A stretch of DNA of 30,921 bases, taken from the IMG/VR virus record IMGVR_UViG_3300046714_000009, positions 1 to 30,921 of that record, one strand, 5' to 3'. Below, piece after piece: positions 19,986 to 26,604 of the stretch; within the stretch, counting starts at the first letter, position 1, and the number at the start of each line of letters is the position of its first letter. The notes below the pieces were generated by a model, which saw only the letters and a program-made list of their open reading frames with translations, searched no databases and was not told where the DNA came from. The position numbers and the translations under genes are program-made. Source of the DNA: a virus.

Positions 19986-20246
19986 ATGTCCGATGCACCA
20001 GCAAAGAAGAAGCGCACGCGCAGTTCACCGAAGGCACGTCCAGCCTACGTGATCGTGCAAGTGCTTGATGAGAGTGGCGTGGCTATGCCATTCGACAAGA
20101 AGCGGATCAAGGTAGTGAGCGTTGAGCGCAACCCTGAGAACGTCATGGCAATTGCGCTCAATGAAGAGGAGCACTCCAACAGTATCGTGCTCAAGGTTAC
20201 GGTGCCTGCGTCACCCAACACACGACCCACTGCACTCGCAGCCTAG
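19986..20246 (+). CDS. Small basic hypothetical protein
   Basis: An 86-residue protein with GAGGAGG ten bases before the ATG. A basic disordered N-terminus (SDAPAKKKRTRSSPKARP) precedes a strand-rich part 'AYVIVQVLDESGVAMPFDKKRIKVVSVERNPENVMAIALNEEEHSNSIVLKVTVP'. It may bind nucleic acid. No family is recognised. A classical terminator follows, so it ends the transcription unit that begins at 14891. Confidence 0.65.
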   Translation: MSDAPAKKKRTRSSPKARPAYVIVQVLDESGVAMPFDKKRIKVVSVERNPENVMAIALNEEEHSNSIVLKVTVPASPNTRPTALAA

Positions 20247-20255
20247 TCTATCTGG

Positions 20256-20286
20256 AACGGCACCACAGCAATGCGGTGCCGTTTTC
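20256..20286 (+). terminator. Rho-independent terminator
   Basis: AACGGCACC (20256-20264) and GGTGCCGTT (20275-20283) form a 9-bp stem with a ten-base loop, ending in TTTTC. It separates the recombination genes from the helicase gene. Confidence 0.88.
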
Positions 20287-20318
20287 ACTGACCGACATTC
20301 CACATACAAGGAACGCAC

Positions 20319-21659
20319 ATGAGCGACACAGACATGAATGAGTTGTTCAACATTCCCAAGCCCATCGAGTGGGATGCTAAGCAAGAGGAGGCGATCGCTG
20401 CATGTTGTGACATTGATCGCCGACTGCTTGCCATCACTGGTAAGGCTGGCACTGGCAAGACCATGATGATGCGTGAGGTTGCCAAGCGGTTGAGTGACTG
20501 TGGCTACAACGTCCAAGCTAGTGCACCCACAGGCAAAGCAGCTAAGCGCATTCAGGAAGCAACTGGGCTGTATGCCATGACTAATCATCGTATGCTTGGC
20601 TATGGCATGCCTATAGAGATGGAGGTTGATGACGACAAGACAGGCAACCGCAAGGTGGTGAAGATCAGCACTGGTCCACGCTACACCAAGCGTTCGCCAC
20701 TGCCATACGACACCATCCTGTGTGATGAGTATGCAATGGTCAATCAGGAGATCAACCGCAACCTGATTGATGCACTGCGTGGTGGCGCACGCATCTGCAT
20801 GTTTGGTGACGTGAACCAACTCAAGCCAATCGAGGAGGATCGTAGGCTAGATGAGCAACCGTCGGCATTCCAGAATGCGCTCGCAAAGTTTGGTGGGATC
20901 ACACTGGATACGATCCATCGACATGACGCAGGCTCTGGAATTGCTCGCAATGGTGCGCTTATCTTGCAAGGAAGGATGCCTGTGCGAAGTGACGACTTCA
21001 GCATCAAGCAAACAGATCAACCTGTCGCTGCGTTGCAAGAGTTCATCGAGTTGCAACTCGCTGAAGGACATAGCTACGCTGATACAGACCACCAGATCGT
21101 CACGTGCATGAACAAGAGTTGGATTGGCACACAGCGATTGAACCTGATCATCCAAGCGATGTTCTGGGACCGCTCACGTCCATTCATTGACCTGCCACGC
21201 TATCGTCCGTTCGGCAGCAAGGATGCACTGCCACCCATCCGTGTGCAGGTTGGCTCGAAGGTGGTCTACACCAGCAACACGTATGACATGGGCGATGAAG
21301 TGTCATACGCATTCAACGGTGAGGTTGGCACCGTGATCAACATCAACCATGATGAGGGTAGCGTCGAGATCGACTTCAGTGATCGCAGTGTAATCGTGCC
21401 ACCACTGATCATACAGGTTCGTGAGAATGGTCAAGTGACTGAAGGTGATCCGCGACGTAACATCGACCATGCATACGTGTTGACAACTCACAAGATGCAG
21501 GGTAGTGAGGTGAAGCACGTGTGTTACGTGATCAACAAGTCAACGCTGTGGGGACAGTCACGCAGGAATTTTTATACAGCTATAACACGAGCTAGAGAAC
21601 ATTGCACCGTGTTCACTGATATGCAGTCGATGGCTAAGTCTACGAAATGGGCAGGTTGA
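20319..21659 (+). CDS. RecD/Dda-like SF1 DNA helicase
   Basis: A 446-residue helicase. Motif I is G41-K-A-G-T-G-K47-T48 and motif Ia lies in 'SAPTGKAAKRI'. Motif II is 'TILCDEYAMV' (DEYA-type), motif III 'MFGDVNQLKPI', then 'DTIHRHDAGSGIARNGALIL' as motif IV. The C-terminal 2B/SH3-like and motif V/VI regions are 'AFNGEVGTVIN', 'AYVLTTHKMQGSEVKHVCYVI' and 'RRNFYTAITRAREHCTVF'. These are the marks of RecD2/Dda-type 5'-3' helicases, which unwind forks and remove proteins during phage replication. The ATG has AAGGAAC nine bases upstream. No sigma70 promoter could be placed between the terminator and the start. Confidence 0.93.
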   Translation: MSDTDMNELFNIPKPIEWDAKQEEAIAACCDIDRRLLAITGKAGTGKTMMMREVAKRLSDCGYNVQASAPTGKAAKRIQEATGLYAMTNHRMLGYGMPIEMEVDDDKTGNRKVVKISTGPRYTKRSPLPYDTILCDEYAMVNQEINRNLIDALRGGARICMFGDVNQLKPIEEDRRLDEQPSAFQNALAKFGGITLDTIHRHDAGSGIARNGALILQGRMPVRSDDFSIKQTDQPVAALQEFIELQLAEGHSYADTDHQIVTCMNKSWIGTQRLNLIIQAMFWDRSRPFIDLPRYRPFGSKDALPPIRVQVGSKVVYTSNTYDMGDEVSYAFNGEVGTVININHDEGSVEIDFSDRSVIVPPLIIQVRENGQVTEGDPRRNIDHAYVLTTHKMQGSEVKHVCYVINKSTLWGQSRRNFYTAITRAREHCTVFTDMQSMAKSTKWAG

Positions 21660-21670
21660 GAACAAATCAA

Positions 21671-21698
21671 GCCCGCGCCTGTAGATACAGGCGTGGGC
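21671..21698 (+). promoter_or_regulatory. Stem-loop between helicase and HNH gene
   Basis: GCCCGCGCCTG and CAGGCGTGGGC form an 11-bp stem (one G-T) with loop TAGATA. No T tract. It sits just upstream of the HNH start at 21717 and may limit its translation or transcription. Confidence 0.55.
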
Positions 21699-21716
21699 AC
21701 GAATGGGGAACAGCAC

Positions 21717-22190
21717 GTGCGAATAGAACTCACACAAGGCTACTCCGCTGAGATAGACTTCTCTGATTGGTGGAAGGTGCAAGGCTATACATGGCGTGCA
21801 CACATTGTGCCTAAGACAGTCTACGCAGTTACTAGCATAAGGGATCGTGGAAACGTCTACATGCATAGGCTCATCAAGCCATCACCAGAAGGTTTGCAGA
21901 TAGACCATGAGGATGGAGACGGGCTGAATAACAGATACGTCAATCTACGACACGCAACAAGTAAGCAGAACAGTGCCAACGCATACAGAGCACACAATGC
22001 AACAGGCTATATTGGTGTTAGTGCTGCACCATCAGGACGCTGGACGGCACGTGTAAAGAAAGATGGGACACTTCGTGGTCTCGGCACATTCGATACAGCA
22101 GAAGAAGCTGCCAGAGTTCGTGATGCTTGGGTGCTGGCAGAGTATGGAGAGTTTGCCATACTGAACTTCCCAGTGGAGGACAAGCCATGA
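21717..22190 (+). CDS. HNH homing endonuclease with AP2-like domain
   Basis: A 157-residue protein, started at the GTG at 21717 (GGGGAA six bases upstream), which gives 'MRIELTQGYSAEIDFSDW', the normal opening for this family. The frame is open to 21693, but that start is inside the stem-loop. HNH core: 'VYMHRLIKPSPEGLQIDHEDGDGLNNRYVNLRHATSKQNSAN'. AP2 part: 'GYIGVSAAPSGRWTARVKKDGTLRGLGTFDTAEEAARVRDAWVLAEYGEFAILNFP'. Closely similar in plan to the gene at 24688; the two flank the polymerase. Stop overlaps the polymerase start (ATGA). Confidence 0.9.
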   Translation: MRIELTQGYSAEIDFSDWWKVQGYTWRAHIVPKTVYAVTSIRDRGNVYMHRLIKPSPEGLQIDHEDGDGLNNRYVNLRHATSKQNSANAYRAHNATGYIGVSAAPSGRWTARVKKDGTLRGLGTFDTAEEAARVRDAWVLAEYGEFAILNFPVEDKP

Positions 22191-24691
22191 TGCAGTCTCC
22201 TATCTTGTCGATTGCAGAGATGAACCGTGAACTTGAACATCTTGTGCATGCATCAGGCTTGGACTTTGATTGTGGTTGTGGTGGGCGATTGACCAGCACC
22301 ATCGCAATCGTGGCAGAGGCACCTGGGGAACGCGAGGTTCAACAGAAGACTCCACTAATCGGAGGATCAGGTCGATACTTATGGGACGTGCTTCGTAAAG
22401 ACAGGATCACGAGAAACGATGTTTATGTTACAAATGTGGTGAAGCGCAAGCTGGTGTCAGCAGCCGAAGGGATCACACTCGATGAGAAACAAACCAAGCT
22501 CACGCTCAGCAAGGATGAGCGAGCGCAGTGGCGTCATATACTATGGGAGGAGTTGTCACGTCTACCTGATCTGCGGTTTGTTGTGGCGCTTGGCTCATAT
22601 GCTCTCCAAGCACTCGTAGGCTACGACGCAATCACCAAAGTGCGTGGCTCTGTCTACGATGTAGACATTGCCGGTAGGAGAGTAAGGGTGCTAGCCACGT
22701 TCAATCCTGCACATGTCATGCGTGAGGCACGCATGGAGATCGTGTTCCGCATGGACTTGAACAAGTTGCAGAAGTTGCTGAAGGGCACGTTCCATGTTCC
22801 GCGTATCGAAGCACTCATCAATCCAACCTATCGTGAGGCACTCGATTTCATACGCTATGCCTCTACACTCAGCACTCCGCTTGCCTATGACATTGAAACT
22901 ATGGCTGGTGAGACAGCATGTGTTGGTTTCGCGCCTACGAATGAGATGGGGATTTGTATTAACTTCCGTTCGCAAGGACAGAACCATTACACTCTTGACC
23001 AGGAGCGCGACATCCGACTGGCGCTACAGTCACTCCTTTCTAGCACACGAACGCAGCTTGTGGCACAGAATGGACACTACGATGCAACGTGGTTATGGTT
23101 CAAGGATCGTATTCGCGTTCACGCGCATTGGTTCGACACTATGCTCGCACACCATTTTCTATACCCAGGACTGCCACACGATCTTGGTTTTATCACTGCC
23201 CAGTATACCGACCATCCCTACTACAAGGACGAAGGCAAGTTGTGGCGAGAGGAAGGAGACATCGACTCCTTCTGGGAATACAACGTCAAGGACTGCTGCA
23301 TAACGCGCATGTCCGCTGAGCGTATGGAGCAAGAGCTTATCGACAACAAGCTACATGCTACGTTCCACAACCATGTGATGCGACTGCAACCCGAACTCGT
23401 GCAGATGACAATCAATGGAGTGCAAGCAGATGAGCGACTCAAGTCACGGTTTGCCGATGACCTCGGAGCAAGCCTCGATACTGCAAGAGAGGTTTGCCAA
23501 GTCAAGGCTCGTGTGGCAACTGGCAGGTCAGATTACGAGTTTAATCCCAGAAGCCCTGCTCAACTTAATCAACTCTTCTTTGCAGACTTGCGCTTGGTCG
23601 GACGAGGAACGTCAACAGATAAGGAGAATAGGGATCGTATTAGAAGGCATCCACGAACTGCACCGGCAGCTAGAGACCTTATCGCAGCCATTGATCGATA
23701 CTTACAAGAGGCCAAGTTCGTCAGCACCTACGTTGGTGCAGAACCAGACAGTGACGGTAGATGGCGTTCAGCCTACAAGCAAACAGGAGTAGCGTCTGCA
23801 CCGGGTCGGTTGTCGAGTAGCCAGACCGCTTGGGGAACTGGGCTGAACATGCAAACAATTCCAACTGCGGCGAAGGGTATGTTCGTAGCCCAACCAGGGT
23901 GGATGTTCAGCTACTTCGATCTTGCCCAAGCAGAGTCTCGGATCGTTGCCTACCTTGCCGACATTTTGAAGTGGCAAGAACAGTTCGAACGTGCCAGATT
24001 ACATCCCGGCACGTATGACTGTCATCGTGCCCTAGCAGCCGAGATGTATAGGATAGGCTATGAGCAAGTTCCGAGAGCAGACCACACTCCTGAGGGAGAG
24101 CACACCATTCGGTTTACAGCCAAGCGTTGTAGACACGGGCTGTCCTACCGGATGGCACCGGATAAACTGGCAGCAGTTGCAGGGTTGTCAAGCGTTGAAG
24201 CTGAACAAGCATATCGACTTTTCCATGTGGCAAGCCCAGAGGTCCAACTGTGGTGGGATGACCTTGTTGCGCTCGTTAGACGGGACCGGGCAATCACTAC
24301 TTGTCTTGGAAGAAGATGGCTCCTGCTAGAGCGGTGGGACGATGCTGCGCTTGACAGCATAGTTGCCTTCGAACCACAGAGCATCTGTGGCGATCACTGC
24401 TCAAGTGTGATATACAAGTCACACAACGACCCCGACTGGCCACCGTCCGCTCGCATCCTGATGAATGTCCACGACAGCAACGTGGCGATCCACAAGCCAG
24501 AGGATGGTGAGCAAGTTCGGGCTATCATGAAGAAGTATGCGGAGCAACCGCTATACATCAACTCCGTGCGCAACCGACTGCGTGGCGCCGTCGCGCTACA
24601 ATCGTGTATAATACCAGCAGAGTTCAAAGCAAGCGTGCCTGATACCGATGGTGTCCACCGGTTGAGCAGCCTAGAGGATATACAAGCATGA
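22187..24691 (+). CDS. UDG-like domain fused to family-A DNA polymerase
   Basis: An 834-residue replicative polymerase; the ATG at 22187 overlaps the HNH stop and has GGAGG seven bases upstream. Residues 1-200 resemble family-4 uracil-DNA glycosylases: 'EAPGE' at 44-48, 'PLIGGSGRYLWDVL', 'DVYVTNVVKRK' and 'FNPAHVMR' at 172-179. The catalytic His-Pro is Asn173-Pro174, and of the Fe-S cysteines only C29/C31 are seen, so repair activity is doubtful. The 3'-5' exonuclease follows: D235-I-E237, N295-x3-D299, Y365-x3-D369. Polymerase motifs are A, 'YFDLAQAESR' (D578); B, 'RFTAKRCRHGLSYR' (R642, K646, Y654); and C, 'VHDS' (H762-D763). His650 stands where E. coli Pol I has F762, and Arg655 replaces the usual Gly. 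UDG-like N-terminal domains are known in some phage polymerases, SPO1 among them. Confidence 0.92.
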   Translation: MMQSPILSIAEMNRELEHLVHASGLDFDCGCGGRLTSTIAIVAEAPGEREVQQKTPLIGGSGRYLWDVLRKDRITRNDVYVTNVVKRKLVSAAEGITLDEKQTKLTLSKDERAQWRHILWEELSRLPDLRFVVALGSYALQALVGYDAITKVRGSVYDVDIAGRRVRVLATFNPAHVMREARMEIVFRMDLNKLQKLLKGTFHVPRIEALINPTYREALDFIRYASTLSTPLAYDIETMAGETACVGFAPTNEMGICINFRSQGQNHYTLDQERDIRLALQSLLSSTRTQLVAQNGHYDATWLWFKDRIRVHAHWFDTMLAHHFLYPGLPHDLGFITAQYTDHPYYKDEGKLWREEGDIDSFWEYNVKDCCITRMSAERMEQELIDNKLHATFHNHVMRLQPELVQMTINGVQADERLKSRFADDLGASLDTAREVCQVKARVATGRSDYEFNPRSPAQLNQLFFADLRLVGRGTSTDKENRDRIRRHPRTAPAARDLIAAIDRYLQEAKFVSTYVGAEPDSDGRWRSAYKQTGVASAPGRLSSSQTAWGTGLNMQTIPTAAKGMFVAQPGWMFSYFDLAQAESRIVAYLADILKWQEQFERARLHPGTYDCHRALAAEMYRIGYEQVPRADHTPEGEHTIRFTAKRCRHGLSYRMAPDKLAAVAGLSSVEAEQAYRLFHVASPEVQLWWDDLVALVRRDRAITTCLGRRWLLLERWDDAALDSIVAFEPQSICGDHCSSVIYKSHNDPDWPPSARILMNVHDSNVAIHKPEDGEQVRAIMKKYAEQPLYINSVRNRLRGAVALQSCIIPAEFKASVPDTDGVHRLSSLEDIQA

Positions 24692-25164
24692 GGAACATAC
24701 CGCTTACACAAGGCAAGGTCGCCATCGTTGATGATGAAGACTACAATCTCGTTGTGCAACACACGTGGCAGGCACAACGTGACGGTCGCACTTGGTATGC
24801 ACTGAGTGGACGCAGAGGTAAACCTGTGCTCATCATGCACAGGCTGATCTACTATCCTCCCGATGGCATGCTTGTCGATCACATTGATCGCAACGGCTTG
24901 AACAATGTGCGCAGCAATCTGCGATGGGTGACACGTGCACAGAATGCACTGAACACATCACTGTCTGTGCCGAGTTCAGGCTATCGTGGCGTCACGCTAC
25001 ACAAGAACGGCAGGTGGCAGGTGATGATACAGAACAATGGCAAGGCCCGATACATCGGGCTGTTCGATACACCAGAGGAAGGAGCACGGGCCTATGATGC
25101 AGCAGCTATGCAACATCATGGAGACTTTGCACTGCTCAACTTCCCACTAGATGAACTTATCTAG
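24688..25164 (+). CDS. HNH homing endonuclease with AP2-like domain
   Basis: A 158-residue protein coupled to the polymerase by an ATGA overlap. 'IPLTQGKVAIVDDEDYNLVVQHTWQAQRDGRTWYALSG' is the common N-terminal module. 'IMHRLIYYPPDGMLVDHIDRNGLNNVRSNLRWVTRAQNALNT' contains the HNH residues, with intact DH pair and Asn. 'GYRGVTLHKNGRWQVMIQNNGKARYIGLFDTPEEGARAYDAAAMQHHGDFALLNFP' is a full AP2 domain. It ends the plus-strand block and overlaps the convergent DUF3987 gene by 18 bases. Likely active, targeting the polymerase region in related phages. Confidence 0.92.
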   Translation: MRNIPLTQGKVAIVDDEDYNLVVQHTWQAQRDGRTWYALSGRRGKPVLIMHRLIYYPPDGMLVDHIDRNGLNNVRSNLRWVTRAQNALNTSLSVPSSGYRGVTLHKNGRWQVMIQNNGKARYIGLFDTPEEGARAYDAAAMQHHGDFALLNFPLDELI

Positions 25165-26400
25165 CACCTGCTCTCCTAAGCCACGCGACAGAAGCAAATT
25201 AGTGCCCCGGATGTAGTCCGTAGGCCGACCTCGACCGCTGTCGTTAGCAAGCTCAAATCGTTGGATCGCGCCGATCTCATGAAGAATTTCGATCAAGGAC
25301 AGGAACTCATCATGGTCAACATGGTGCCTGCATTTGAGATAGAGCTTGTGCCGTGGCACAGGGTCCATGCCAGTAGACACCAGCATGCTACGTAGAGCAT
25401 CGAGTGCCGAGACATACTTCGTCTTGGTCTCAGCGGTCTCGAAGATGTTGCCGCTCTCATCCTTCAGTTGCGTGACCAATTGCACCGCAACGTTGACGTG
25501 GCTGCGGTGAACAAGCCATGAACCATCATTGATGCAGAGTAGCGCAGCCACACGCAGCACATGTGCATCCTCACGAGCCTCGAATGATTGCTTGAATGCA
25601 TCAAGCGCACGCGGCCTATTGTTATACCATCGCGTGTATGCTGTGAGTGCATCAGGATGCATGTGTATGCCACCATGTGTGCGTGCACGGTCACGTATGC
25701 CACGCAACCCTGTCACCAATGCATCGGTGTGATCAGGTGCATTCACATCTGGCCACGAGATACTACGCTTAGCTTCATTGGCGATGACGAAGAGGCAGCG
25801 GGAGGTGAAGCCTCCTTCCACCACGTTGGGATTGACTGCCTTAAGTAGCCACACTGGAGTGCTGGCAGTAAGGAAGCTGATCCAAACGTTCCGTTGAATG
25901 CACTCACCCCGCGCAATAGTTCCTCCGCCACGTCTAAAGGAAGGGCAGTCGTAGAGATCAGTGAGAAGAGTTGGCATTGTCGCGACGTATCGTTCGGTTC
26001 CCAAGAACACCGCCAGTTCGGGGATCGTGATACACATCTGCGCACTGCCATGTTCCACACTCCTCTCATGTAGTGTCTTGTCAAGAGCCTCAGGTGTCAT
26101 CTTGGCATCGAGGATCACCACTTCGTCACGATCACCAAGCATTGGACGCACGAGCTTGTTGGCTGTCCACACACTGGTGGACTTGCGTGCTACGCCACTG
26201 TCACCAACGAGCACCACATACATGTTCATGAACACAGGTGCACGTGGGCGATCCACATACGTAGACCGACCACACGCTGCACTGACGCACCACATGGCGC
26301 ACCACCAGTCGAATGCGTATGCACTCTCTTGGTTCGACATGTGTTGCAGGTAGAGACCGAGGAAGCTACTCGGTGGAACTAAGCGTGCGTAATCCTTCAC
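25147..26400 (-). CDS. DUF3987-type ATPase, replicative helicase/primase-like
   Basis: A 417-residue protein. The GTG at 26400 overlaps the preceding stop (GTGA) with GGAGAAGGA seven bases upstream; the frame is open to 26427. 'NMYVVLVGDSGVARKSTSVWTANKLV' contains the DUF3987 form of Walker A (G66-D-S-G-V-A-R-K73-S-T). 'EVVILDAKMTPEALDKTL', 'MCITIPELAVFLG', 'LLTDLYDCPSFRRGGGTI' and 'NVWISFLTASTPVWLL' follow the DUF3987 order (acidic Walker B region, Tyr-Asp-C segment, sensor). A C-terminal helical region may be winged helix ('LSLIEILHEIGAIQRFE...GRGRPTDYI'). Family members act in phage or plasmid replication. Here it lies on the strand of the virion genes, not with the other replication genes. 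Confidence 0.82.
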   Translation of the reverse strand: MKDYARLVPPSSFLGLYLQHMSNQESAYAFDWWCAMWCVSAACGRSTYVDRPRAPVFMNMYVVLVGDSGVARKSTSVWTANKLVRPMLGDRDEVVILDAKMTPEALDKTLHERSVEHGSAQMCITIPELAVFLGTERYVATMPTLLTDLYDCPSFRRGGGTIARGECIQRNVWISFLTASTPVWLLKAVNPNVVEGGFTSRCLFVIANEAKRSISWPDVNAPDHTDALVTGLRGIRDRARTHGGIHMHPDALTAYTRWYNNRPRALDAFKQSFEAREDAHVLRVAALLCINDGSWLVHRSHVNVAVQLVTQLKDESGNIFETAETKTKYVSALDALRSMLVSTGMDPVPRHKLYLKCRHHVDHDEFLSLIEILHEIGAIQRFELANDSGRGRPTDYIRGTNLLLSRGLGEQVLDKFI

Positions 26401-26594
26401 ACCAAGTCCTTCTCCGCAGCTAACCACTGTGGCATGGTCATCGTGCTTGTTGCGTCATCCCATTGGCACTGCGACTTCGGCACCCATACAGCATCAGGTG
26501 CCTTATCGTGATCGAACAGCCATGCCTTCTCAGTCTCACCAACTATGTCACCCTTGAAGTCTAGTAGCTTATTGTTGTCCCGCTTGCTGACCAT
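26397..26594 (-). CDS. Small conserved hypothetical phage protein
   Basis: A 65-residue protein from the ATG at 26594. 'LLDFKGDIVGETEKAWLFDHDKAPDAVWVPKSQCQWDDATSTMTMPQWLAAEKDLV' has the strand pattern 'GEsekAwLF.......WvPKSqv.......vPeWLA..KgL', which I recognise as a frequent small protein in phages and proteobacterial replicons, usually beside replication genes. No known role. Coupled to the DUF3987 gene by GTGA, which suggests the two work together or need matched amounts. Confidence 0.72.
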   Translation of the reverse strand: MVSKRDNNKLLDFKGDIVGETEKAWLFDHDKAPDAVWVPKSQCQWDDATSTMTMPQWLAAEKDLV

Positions 26595-26604
26595 CTATGC
26601 ACAC

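Noticed and set aside
19465-20037. Minus-strand frame of 190 codons opposite the SSB-like gene
   Set aside because: No start context, crosses the 19914 hairpin, and is antisense to two plus-strand genes that fit the operon.
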